64,000 nucleotides of DNA from Nemesobacter sp965204665 (lineage in GTDB: Bacteria > Desulfobacterota_D > UBA1144 > Nemesobacterales > Nemesobacteraceae). The first letter of the stretch is position 1. Every line of letters begins with the position of its first letter. The stretch spans positions 1,178,001 to 1,242,000 of the forward strand of contig OZ242002.1 in the NCBI GenBank assembly GCA_965204665.1, in the 5' to 3' direction. Positions 1 to 7,376 of this stretch are shown here, one piece after another. The notes beneath the pieces were generated by a model, which ran no database searches, was not told where the DNA came from, and saw nothing but the letters and a program-made list of their open reading frames with translations. The position numbers and the translations under genes are program-made.

Positions 1-2341
1 CCGTAAAGAAGTTCAGCACTTGAGAGGGAAGATATCCGTCCGCAATATCGTTGTCGCCTGCGTAGAAAATTAGAGATTTCAAGTTGACGGGTTTTACCAA
101 CCGGTCGAAATAATAGATGCAGTAGGCGATTCTCGCACCCCCGAAACCCAGGTTCAGAATAGTTTGATCGGGAAAATCTCCGGCAAGCGTTCTCCAGAGC
201 CGGAAACTCGAACTTCCGTAAAAAACCGTTGCGGAACTTCCCTTCCTTGCTATGCGTTTCTCAAGAATTCTTATGTCTCTCTCAAACAGGTTCTTGTCGA
301 TCACAGGAGGTTTTTTGTCGACCTGCTCGAAGTTTCCGAGACTGATTCTTGCCGACCCTGCTGTTTTTGCTCCGCCGACCGCTTCTTCTACGTACTCTCT
401 GTACTCGTTTCTGTATTCCGTGAGAAATTTTTCAAGTCCATCCTTGTTCGTTCCCGGATTCTCTACCCGTTCAGATATACGAAACGGTTTTTTTATCACA
501 AGCGAAAAAACATGCTGATTTATTCTTTTGTCGAAATTCGCAACGGCAATCGGGACGATGAACGGCTCCGGCTTCACTGATGATGCGAGTAGAAACGCTC
601 CCGGTCTGAACTCTCCGGGAGATTCCTCGGTAGCGAAACTCTTCCCTTCCGGGCTTATCACTATGTTGAACCCGTTTTCTATGAATCCGCCGGCCGTCTT
701 GAAGAATTTTTCTCTTTCGGCTTTTTTCTGCTCAATGTTCTGTTCCACGCCGGAATCTTTTGTGTAGACGTTTATATGCCCGAGCCTTTCGTAGTAGTAG
801 GTGTGGGCGTATTCTTCTGCTCGAGGTACGCGGACGACACGTATTCCGGCCTCCGCGTACATTGCGTAAAGAACCATTGAACTTATGAAATGCGAGTCAA
901 GCGTGATCTGAAAGTGGTTCGGCAGAGTATTGTATGGATGGTTGAAAAGATGGTTGTATATGAATATGTGACCGGGTTTTTCAGGAAGATTCTCCCATCC
1001 TCGGATTACGTAAGGGATGTTTCTGAAAACGCCGACGAACTGCTTTGCGGTCATTGTTCTTGTTTCCTGATGGCCGAGTTCCGCAGGGGCGGTGACAACC
1101 GACATGTAGATGTTTTTCAACCCCTGAAAAAAACTGTATTCCTTGTATAGTCTGCCGAGTATATCGAGACTGAGGCGGGACATGCTTTTTTCGAGACTGT
1201 CCCCTCTGTCCTTCAAGTTGAACAGAGTCCGGAACGCGTCTTCCAAGGTCAGCGGACTGCTGAGCAGATGGGGAACTTTATGAAACGGGGAGTTTACGCT
1301 CAGTTGTATGGAGTTCTGCTCTATGAGGCTTCTTATGGCCAGTATCTCACGCTCATGTTTCTGCGATATGAGTCCTGTGCGGGTGTTTCGGAGGCGTACG
1401 GACAAAAGCCAAAGAAGTCTCTTCGCAAACTCAAGCGCGCGATGAGGATTCTGATTCAGTATTCTGCGGAGATTCTCCGTTCTTATGTGGTAGATGACGG
1501 AGTTTCTGCTCGCAACCGCGGTAACATCGTTCGTCTCGTACGGTGACCCGCCGCTCCAGCCGACCAGGTATCCGGGAAGGTCGATCAGATGAAGCGCGGA
1601 AGACTGCTCGATTTCTTCCTCGCCGGTGTCCGGCGAGAAATAAAGTATAGCTTTTCCGTAAGCCAGCATATCCATTCCGTCCGCCCTGTCCCCCTGCGTG
1701 AATATGCGGTCGTTGTTCACATAATATTTCTTCTGTGTTGAGGCCGCCAATCGGCGTAAAACTCCATCAGGAAAAATCTCGAAAAAGGACGACTGCCGCA
1801 GAAGCGCCAGAGGACCGGGAATTTTTATGTTCTCATTCCGATTTTCAGGTTCTTTCGTTTTTCCGATTTCCGTATCGAGGTTGATGCTGCTGTTTCTTGC
1901 GAGTTCAACTCGGACCTGTTTTAAAAGGTCTACGCTTCCGCTGAGCACGAACAGAAGAAACTCGTTTCCCAACTCGGGCTCCTGTTCAAAGAACCTGTTG
2001 AGGTTATCGTGGTTCCACTTGAGCAGCACACTGGGCTCTCGGCATGTGATAGTCGTGTAGTAGCGTCCGGGAGAACGGAAGCCCGACCATCCTGCGGGAG
2101 TGAATCTTTTTCCGCTGGAGCCTACCGAGAACTCATGAGATCTGTCCTCGACGCTGATTGAAAAACTTATCAGCCCTCGGACAAGAAAATAAAAGAAGTG
2201 GCTGGGTTCGAACTGCTTGGTAAGAACATAACGTCCGGGTACCTCTATCAGTTCGCAGATCTTAAGCAGAAAATCCGTCTTGGTTCTGTCGAAATTCCTA
2301 ATGAAGGGAAGTTCGCTCAAGATTTTTTTCATATCGCTCAT
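1..2341 (-). CDS. cNMP-binding / acyltransferase / SGNH-hydrolase fusion protein (3' end outside window)
   Basis: The minus strand is open from ATG at 2341, with an in-frame TGA just upstream, to the window edge (780 codons visible). Residues about 5-140 look like a cyclic-nucleotide-binding beta-roll (FEPSHFFYFLVRG). A second, more degenerate one follows at about 175-310. Residues about 420-650 resemble PlsC-type glycerolipid acyltransferases: an NH-rich block near 465 and SPEGKS near 567 in place of the usual EGTRS-type motif. The first acyltransferase motif is not canonical, with five rather than four residues between NH and D. From about 705 an SGNH/GDSL hydrolase begins, with GSSSF and AGDND blocks. 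Inference: a cytoplasmic or membrane-peripheral lipid acyltransferase gated by a small ligand and coupled to an esterase. The substrate is unknown. Confidence 0.75.
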   Translation of the reverse strand, partial: MSDMKKILSELPFIRNFDRTKTDFLLKICELIEVPGRYVLTKQFEPSHFFYFLVRGLISFSISVEDRSHEFSVGSSGKRFTPAGWSGFRSPGRYYTTITCREPSVLLKWNHDNLNRFFEQEPELGNEFLLFVLSGSVDLLKQVRVELARNSSINLDTEIGKTKEPENRNENIKIPGPLALLRQSSFFEIFPDGVLRRLAASTQKKYYVNNDRIFTQGDRADGMDMLAYGKAILYFSPDTGEEEIEQSSALHLIDLPGYLVGWSGGSPYETNDVTAVASRNSVIYHIRTENLRRILNQNPHRALEFAKRLLWLLSVRLRNTRTGLISQKHEREILAIRSLIEQNSIQLSVNSPFHKVPHLLSSPLTLEDAFRTLFNLKDRGDSLEKSMSRLSLDILGRLYKEYSFFQGLKNIYMSVVTAPAELGHQETRTMTAKQFVGVFRNIPYVIRGWENLPEKPGHIFIYNHLFNHPYNTLPNHFQITLDSHFISSMVLYAMYAEAGIRVVRVPRAEEYAHTYYYERLGHINVYTKDSGVEQNIEQKKAEREKFFKTAGGFIENGFNIVISPEGKSFATEESPGEFRPGAFLLASSVKPEPFIVPIAVANFDKRINQHVFSLVIKKPFRISERVENPGTNKDGLEKFLTEYRNEYREYVEEAVGGAKTAGSARISLGNFEQVDKKPPVIDKNLFERDIRILEKRIARKGSSATVFYGSSSFRLWRTLAGDFPDQTILNLGFGGARIAYCIYYFDRLVKPVNLKSLIFYAGDNDIADGYLPSQVLNFFT

Positions 2342-2510
2342 CGGATTAAATCATACCTTTTCCTCAACACAAACCTCCAACATAAAATATTCATCCCCAT
2401 ATTTTCATGAACTAACATTTAGTACCGGAACTTGGGTATTTGCGGCACTGTTTTACGGAAACATTGTATGGTATTCTGTTTACCGTACTTCACTTCAGGA
2501 GTGTGTTGAA

Positions 2511-2816
2511 TTGATAAAGCATATAGTGATGTGGAAATTCAAGGATTCATACCGAGGTATGAGCAAAGAGGAGATCATAGCCAGAGTTCGAAGTGAACTT
2601 GAGGGTCTCAAAGAATCAATTGCTGAGATAAAGGCGATGGAGGTCGGCGAAAACTTCAACAGCCTTGCGGCGGCGTTTGATGTTTCTCTCTACTCCGAGT
2701 TTGAATCCGAAGAAGATCTCAAAGCCTACCAGAAGCATTCCGAGCATGTTAAAGTGGCTCAATTCATCAGGGATGTAAGAACAGATGCCGCTGTTGTGGA
2801 TTATGAGATTGCGTAG
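2511..2816 (+). CDS. Dabb family (stress-responsive alpha/beta-barrel) protein
   Basis: This 101-residue protein starts MIKHIVMWKFKD and carries the typical Dabb layout: IKHIVMWKFK at the N-terminus, a helix with repeated Glu/Lys, then FDVSLYSEFESEEDL and YQKHSEHVKVAQFI. The family forms a dimeric ferredoxin-like barrel. Most bacterial members have no assigned reaction. I chose the TTG at 2511 because AGGAG lies nine bases upstream and the protein then begins exactly at the family's conserved first strand. A longer open frame from 2280 overlaps the divergent neighbour and is unlikely. Confidence 0.8.
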   Translation: MIKHIVMWKFKDSYRGMSKEEIIARVRSELEGLKESIAEIKAMEVGENFNSLAAAFDVSLYSEFESEEDLKAYQKHSEHVKVAQFIRDVRTDAAVVDYEIA

Positions 2817-2949
2817 GCGTAGGATGGTACTCCCGAGATTTACTTGTTCCGATTGTCTTAGTACTCATCGGTCGGAGATGATCACGCCCGTTTCAAAAGT
2901 AGTTGTGTGAAATCCGACAGATAAACGCGGTGCAAACTGAGGTGGAAAC

Positions 2950-3900
2950 ATGTCCAGCAACACAAACCTTCACAGTGCAAAACGGGCGAAGCAGGACAAT
3001 TTCTACACCCAACTCGCGGATATTGAAAACGAATTGAAACACTACAAAAGCCACTTCAAGGACAAGACGGTCTACTGCAATTGCGACGACCCTAGTGTGA
3101 GCAATTTCTTCCGTTACTTCTTGTACAACTTCACGCATCTCGGCCTGAAGAAACTCATCAGCACCTGTTATAAGAACCAGCAACGTGATCTGTTCAGCAA
3201 GCATGATTGCGAGCGGGCTATCTGGCTCGAATACGGGGGGGGGGTACGACCTGTGCCGGATCCCGAAGACATCGGCATCCGCACCTTCAGGGGCAACGGG
3301 GACTTTCGTAGCGAAGAGAGTATAGAACTTCTGAAACAGGCGGACATTGTCGTTACCAACCCGCCATTCTCTCTGTTTAGGGAATATGTCGCACAGCTTG
3401 TGGAGTACGATAAAAAGTTCCTGATTATCGGCAATAAGAACGCCATCACCTACAAGGAGATTTTTCCGCTGATCAAGGCAAACGAAATCTGGCTTGGAAT
3501 AGGTGGAGTCAAGGAATTTGAAGTCACAGACGAGAAAAACGGCAAAGCGAGTTTTTGTCAAGAGCGAGAAAAGTGGTTTCAAAAGTTCGGAAATGTTGGT
3601 TGGTTTACTAATCTGGAGCACAACAGACGTCATGAAGAATTGCCTCTTTACAGGCGGTATTCACCCGAGGAATATCCGAAATACGACAATTACGATGCCA
3701 TCAATGTGAACAAGACCAAGGACATCCCCATGGACTGGGGGGGGGCAATGGGTGTACCGGTCACCTTCTTGGACAAGTACAATCCGGAACAGTTTGAAAT
3801 TATTGGGGCTGATTATGAATTCGTCAAAAAGGACAGATTCTACGTGCAGGGGAAACGGCTTTATTCGCGTACTTTAATCCGCAACAATAGGCCGCAGTAA
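2950..3900 (+). CDS. EcoRI-type adenine-specific DNA methyltransferase with two in-frame poly-G tracts
   Basis: The 316-residue product resembles M.EcoRI along its length: YCNCDDP near residue 40, GLKKLI, the catalytic VTNPPFSLF near 135-143, FLIIGN, then YDNYDAINVNKTKDIP and the C-terminal NPEQFE and LIRNNR. M.EcoRI methylates adenine in GAATTC. Whether the same site is used here is not shown. The start has GAGGTGG seven bases upstream. Two homopolymers lie inside the gene: G10 encodes the Gly residues near 96-98, and G9 the Gly pair near 264, in a region that is conserved but not glycine-rich in M.EcoRI. Both are in frame here, so this copy reads through (ON). The stop overlaps the start of the DUF262-HNH gene, so the two are co-transcribed. 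ATA isoleucine codons are rarer than in nearby core genes, consistent with transfer. Confidence 0.88.
   Translation: MSSNTNLHSAKRAKQDNFYTQLADIENELKHYKSHFKDKTVYCNCDDPSVSNFFRYFLYNFTHLGLKKLISTCYKNQQRDLFSKHDCERAIWLEYGGGVRPVPDPEDIGIRTFRGNGDFRSEESIELLKQADIVVTNPPFSLFREYVAQLVEYDKKFLIIGNKNAITYKEIFPLIKANEIWLGIGGVKEFEVTDEKNGKASFCQEREKWFQKFGNVGWFTNLEHNRRHEELPLYRRYSPEEYPKYDNYDAINVNKTKDIPMDWGGAMGVPVTFLDKYNPEQFEIIGADYEFVKKDRFYVQGKRLYSRTLIRNNRPQ
3235..3244 (+). repeat. G10 homopolymer inside the methyltransferase gene
   Basis: Ten consecutive G, in frame, about 285 bases after the start. A one-base gain or loss would truncate the enzyme before the NPPF catalytic motif. Confidence 0.95.
3737..3745 (+). repeat. 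G9 homopolymer inside the methyltransferase gene
   Basis: Nine consecutive G, in frame, in the MDWGGAMGVP segment. A length change would replace the last fifty or so residues. Confidence 0.95.
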
Positions 3901-5003
3901 TGGACATAAAACATATTGACATCACCGTCGAAGATCTTGTAGCCGGCTACAAGGATGACGGCGAGGGCGGAGTGGTCGGCTACGACGGCAAACTGGATAT
4001 AAGGCCACCCTATCAGCGTGAGTTCGTCTACAAGGACAAACAGCGGGATGCGGTCATTGAGACCGTCAGCAAGGGCTACCCGCTGAATGTCATGTACTGG
4101 GCCGACCGCGGGGACGGCAGATTCGAGGTCATCGACGGACAGCAGCGCACCGTCTCGATATGCCAGTTTGTGGAGGGCGACTTTTCGGTAGAACTCGGAG
4201 GCTTCAAAGACCGGCGCGCTTTTCACAATCTGCAGGACGATGAAAAGGAACGTCTGCTCAACTATAAACTCATGGTGTATGCCTGCAGCGGGACGGACAG
4301 CGAAAAACTTAAGTGGTTCGAAACCGTCAATATCGCCGGCGTGAAGTTAACTGAGCAGGAGTTGCGGAACGCAGTCTATTCCGGTCCCTGGGTTACAGAT
4401 GCCAAGAGGTATTTCAGCCGCCGTGGATGTCCGGCTCAAGAAATCGCCCAAGACTATCTTAAGGGTGCGGCGAACCGCCAGGAATATTTGGAAACCGCCG
4501 TCAAGTGGGTCAGCAACGGCAATATCGAAAGATACATGTCAGATCATCAAAATGACCCGACGGCCGTCAGTCTCTGGAATCACTTCCGGTCCGTGATCAA
4601 CTGGGTCGAAGCGACGTTCACCGAAAAACGGAAGAAATTCATGAAGGGTGTGGACTGGGGGTCTCTCTACAGAAACTACAAAGATGCGGTTCTGGATCCG
4701 GTGGCGATTGAAACTGAAACGAAAAAACTGATCCTTGATGATGATGTCACGAATAGGCCAGGGATCTACCCGTACATTCTCACCCGCGAGGAAAAACACC
4801 TTAGCATCCGCACCTTCAGCGATGGCATCAAGCAGAAAGTCTATGAGCGGCAGAAAGGCATATGCCCGATATGCGGGAAGAGGTTTGCTCTGGCCAAGAT
4901 GGAGGCAGACCACATCATCCCTTGGTCCAAAGGCGGAAAAACAGACGAAGAGAACTGTCAGATGCTCTGCAAAGACTGCAACCGCGAGAAGTCCGACAAG
5001 TAA
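3900..5003 (+). CDS. DUF262 domain-HNH endonuclease, probable restriction partner of the methyltransferase
   Basis: This 367-residue protein has an N-terminal DUF262 (GmrS/ParB-like) domain with PPYQREFVY near 37-45 and VIDGQQRT near 79-86. The C-terminal HNH nuclease has CPICGK, ADHIIPWSKGG and CKDCNREK, so both zinc-binding CxxC pairs and the catalytic His are present. DUF262 proteins of the GmrSD type bind or hydrolyse nucleotides and cleave DNA, often modified DNA. Its ATG shares one base with the methyltransferase stop (TAATG), which argues for translational coupling. Inference: this is the cleaving half of a restriction-modification pair, or a type IV-like nuclease that depends on the partner's methylation state. 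EcoRI-type methylases are normally paired with an unrelated PD-(D/E)xK enzyme, so the pairing is unusual. Confidence 0.8.
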   Translation: MDIKHIDITVEDLVAGYKDDGEGGVVGYDGKLDIRPPYQREFVYKDKQRDAVIETVSKGYPLNVMYWADRGDGRFEVIDGQQRTVSICQFVEGDFSVELGGFKDRRAFHNLQDDEKERLLNYKLMVYACSGTDSEKLKWFETVNIAGVKLTEQELRNAVYSGPWVTDAKRYFSRRGCPAQEIAQDYLKGAANRQEYLETAVKWVSNGNIERYMSDHQNDPTAVSLWNHFRSVINWVEATFTEKRKKFMKGVDWGSLYRNYKDAVLDPVAIETETKKLILDDDVTNRPGIYPYILTREEKHLSIRTFSDGIKQKVYERQKGICPICGKRFALAKMEADHIIPWSKGGKTDEENCQMLCKDCNREKSDK

Positions 5004-5330
5004 ATCAGAGCAGCAAACGACCCGCATCGCATCCTGCACGGACGCTAATCATGACCCCCGTAAACTTCCGCCGCGATTTCTTCCGCGTCAGAGTCGGTCT
5101 GTGCCGAATGATTTCAAAGATGCGGTTGAACAGGTTCTGCCTGTTCCGCAGGGGGGGGGGAGTTTACATCTAGCCCACGAAGAAATAATTATGGAAAAAC
5201 TGCCGGCCGGGTCGGTGGTGCTGAAAGGAGAGACACCGGCGCTTTTTCAGGGGAGTGCCTTGATTTGTAAACAAGGCCGCAATCCCCTAAACTATTACCA
5301 TAAACAGCATCTTTCCAAGGACCTAAGTTT
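5004..5330 (+). other. Intergenic region before thiC with a G10 tract and a hairpin
   Basis: No clear gene. A weak open frame from a GTG at 5101 runs through the G10 tract (5151-5160) and stops over the thiC start. It has no good ribosome site and no family I recognise. At 5250-5287 a two-part hairpin forms: GGGGA with TCCCC outside and GCCTTG with CAAGGC inside. No T-run follows, so it is not a terminator. I do not see the conserved TPP riboswitch core that often precedes thiC. Confidence 0.5.
5151..5160 (+). repeat. G10 homopolymer upstream of thiC
   Basis: Ten consecutive G, 148 bases after the HNH gene and 170 bases before thiC. No convincing -35/-10 pair flanks it. Confidence 0.95.
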
Positions 5331-7211
5331 ATGAGTTTTTCTCAAAAAAAAGAAAAAGTACCGACAGTATCCGCTGTAACGAGAGATCCCTTTCCGAACT
5401 CGAAAAAAGTATACGTTTCAGGAAAAACCGAAGACGTAAGAGTCGCCATGAGAGAGGTCATTACAGGTGATGTTGTTTCAGGTGATTCCGGCGAGGACGA
5501 ATTCAAGATAACTCTTTATGACACGAGCGGCCCGTATACGGATCCTGAGGCTGATATCGATGTCCGCAGAGGTCTTCTGCCGCTGCGCGAGAAGTGGATA
5601 AGGAGGCGCGGGGACACTGAAGAACTTCTCGGTTTTTCCTCCGAGTTCGCGAGAAAAAGACTTGGGAATGCAGACGGTGCAACATTTCGAAATATAAGGA
5701 AGCCCCGGCGCGCCGCCGAGGGTCGGAACGTAACCCAGATGCACTACGCGAAAAAGGGAATCATAACCCCGGAAATGGAATACATAGCCATAAGGGAGAA
5801 CCAGAGAATTGATGAACTCGGCGATTCCTGCAGGCACCTTGCCGCCTTTCACCGCGGGGTCGACTTCGGCGCCCGCATACGGACCGGGCCGATCACCCCG
5901 GAATTCGTGAGAGAGGAAGTCTCTTCCGGCCGGGCGATAATACCGAATAACATAAACCACCCCGAAACCGAGCCCATGATAATAGGGCGGAATTTTCTTG
6001 TGAAGATAAACGCCAATATCGGAAACTCCGCCGTAACTTCAAGCATTGAGGAAGAAGTGGAAAAGGCCGTATGGGCGTGCAGATGGGGAGCCGACACGAT
6101 AATGGATCTCTCCACGGGTGATAATATTCATGAAACGAGGGAATGGATAATAAGAAATTCTCCCGTTCCAGTGGGCACAGTTCCATTGTACCAGGCCCTT
6201 GAGAAGGTTCAGGGAAAACCCGAAGAACTCACGTGGGAGATATATAGGGATACGCTTGTGGAACAGGCGGAACAGGGCGTTGATTACTTCACCATACACG
6301 CGGGAGTTCTTCTTCGATACATCCCTCTTACCGTCGACAGGTTCACGGGAATAGTATCGAGAGGCGGTTCTATAATGGCCAAGTGGTGTCTTACTCATCA
6401 CAGGGAAAACTTTCTGTATACGAGGTTCGAGGAAATCTGCGAGATAATGAAAAGTTACGATATAGCGTTTTCCCTGGGTGACGGACTTCGCCCGGGCTCG
6501 ATAGCGGATGCGAACGACGCGGCTCAGTTCGCGGAACTGCAGACCTTGGGAGAGCTTACCGGGATTGCCTGGAGTCATGACGTTCAAGTGATGATAGAGG
6601 GTCCGGGACATATTCCCATGCAGATGATACGGGAGAACGTCACCAAACAGCTTGATATGTGCGGAGAAGCTCCTTTTTACACTCTGGGGCCTCTCACAAC
6701 GGATATAGCGCCGGGCTACGACCACATAACTTCCGCCATAGGAGCGGCTATGATAGGATGGTACGGAACCGCGATGCTCTGCTATGTGACCCCGAAAGAG
6801 CATCTGGGTCTTCCCGACAAGAAAGATGTGAAGGACGGAGTCATAGCCTATAAGATAGCGGCGCATGCTGCGGACCTTGCGAAGGGACATCCGTCCGCGC
6901 AGTTCCGCGACAACGTTCTCAGCAAGGCCAGGTTTGAATTCCGGTGGAACGACCAGTTCAATCTCTCGCTCGATCCCGACACGGCACGCGAGTTTCATGA
7001 CGAAACACTTCCTGCCGAAGGGGCGAAAGTCGCGCATTTCTGTTCCATGTGCGGCCCGAAATTCTGTTCGATGAAAATAACGCAGGATATAAGGGACTAT
7101 GCGAAACGGCGAGGGCTTTCGGATATGGAAGCTGTTCAGCAGGGACTTGATTCCAAAGCCGGAGAATTCGTCGAGGGTGGAAGAGAGATATATGTGGAGC
7201 GGCGGGAGTAG
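5331..7211 (+). CDS. thiC: Phosphomethylpyrimidine synthase ThiC
   Basis: ThiC is a radical-SAM enzyme that rearranges aminoimidazole ribotide into the HMP-phosphate pyrimidine of thiamine. The 626-residue product is full length for the long bacterial form. Recognisable blocks are MHYAKKGIITPEMEY near 137, NANIGNS, DLSTGDNIHETREWI, the SLGDGLRPGS segment and VMIEGPGHIP. The C-terminal CSMCGPKFCS near 568 supplies the CxxCxxxxC iron-sulfur ligands. It stands alone, with no other thi gene within view. Confidence 0.97.
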   Translation: MSFSQKKEKVPTVSAVTRDPFPNSKKVYVSGKTEDVRVAMREVITGDVVSGDSGEDEFKITLYDTSGPYTDPEADIDVRRGLLPLREKWIRRRGDTEELLGFSSEFARKRLGNADGATFRNIRKPRRAAEGRNVTQMHYAKKGIITPEMEYIAIRENQRIDELGDSCRHLAAFHRGVDFGARIRTGPITPEFVREEVSSGRAIIPNNINHPETEPMIIGRNFLVKINANIGNSAVTSSIEEEVEKAVWACRWGADTIMDLSTGDNIHETREWIIRNSPVPVGTVPLYQALEKVQGKPEELTWEIYRDTLVEQAEQGVDYFTIHAGVLLRYIPLTVDRFTGIVSRGGSIMAKWCLTHHRENFLYTRFEEICEIMKSYDIAFSLGDGLRPGSIADANDAAQFAELQTLGELTGIAWSHDVQVMIEGPGHIPMQMIRENVTKQLDMCGEAPFYTLGPLTTDIAPGYDHITSAIGAAMIGWYGTAMLCYVTPKEHLGLPDKKDVKDGVIAYKIAAHAADLAKGHPSAQFRDNVLSKARFEFRWNDQFNLSLDPDTAREFHDETLPAEGAKVAHFCSMCGPKFCSMKITQDIRDYAKRRGLSDMEAVQQGLDSKAGEFVEGGREIYVERRE

Positions 7212-7376
7212 TTTGCATTAGGTTGTTCCTCGGGAGACTACCTCTGAAACAGCCGAAGGGTCCGTGTTTTGTCCGAAGAGTCCGCTGCCGCAGTACGGCG
7301 GACTGCAGTTCTTTCCCTCAAGTGCGTTATTGAGTATTGTAGTTGCGATTTTCCACCGGTTTTTACCGTTTGAACC

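Noticed and set aside
5101..5330. TPP riboswitch before thiC
   Set aside because: The conserved core elements are not visible; only an unrelated hairpin is present.
4735..5334. Plus-strand frame overlapping the HNH gene and running through the G10 tract to thiC
   Set aside because: Its first half is a shadow of the HNH gene. The second half has no convincing start or family match.
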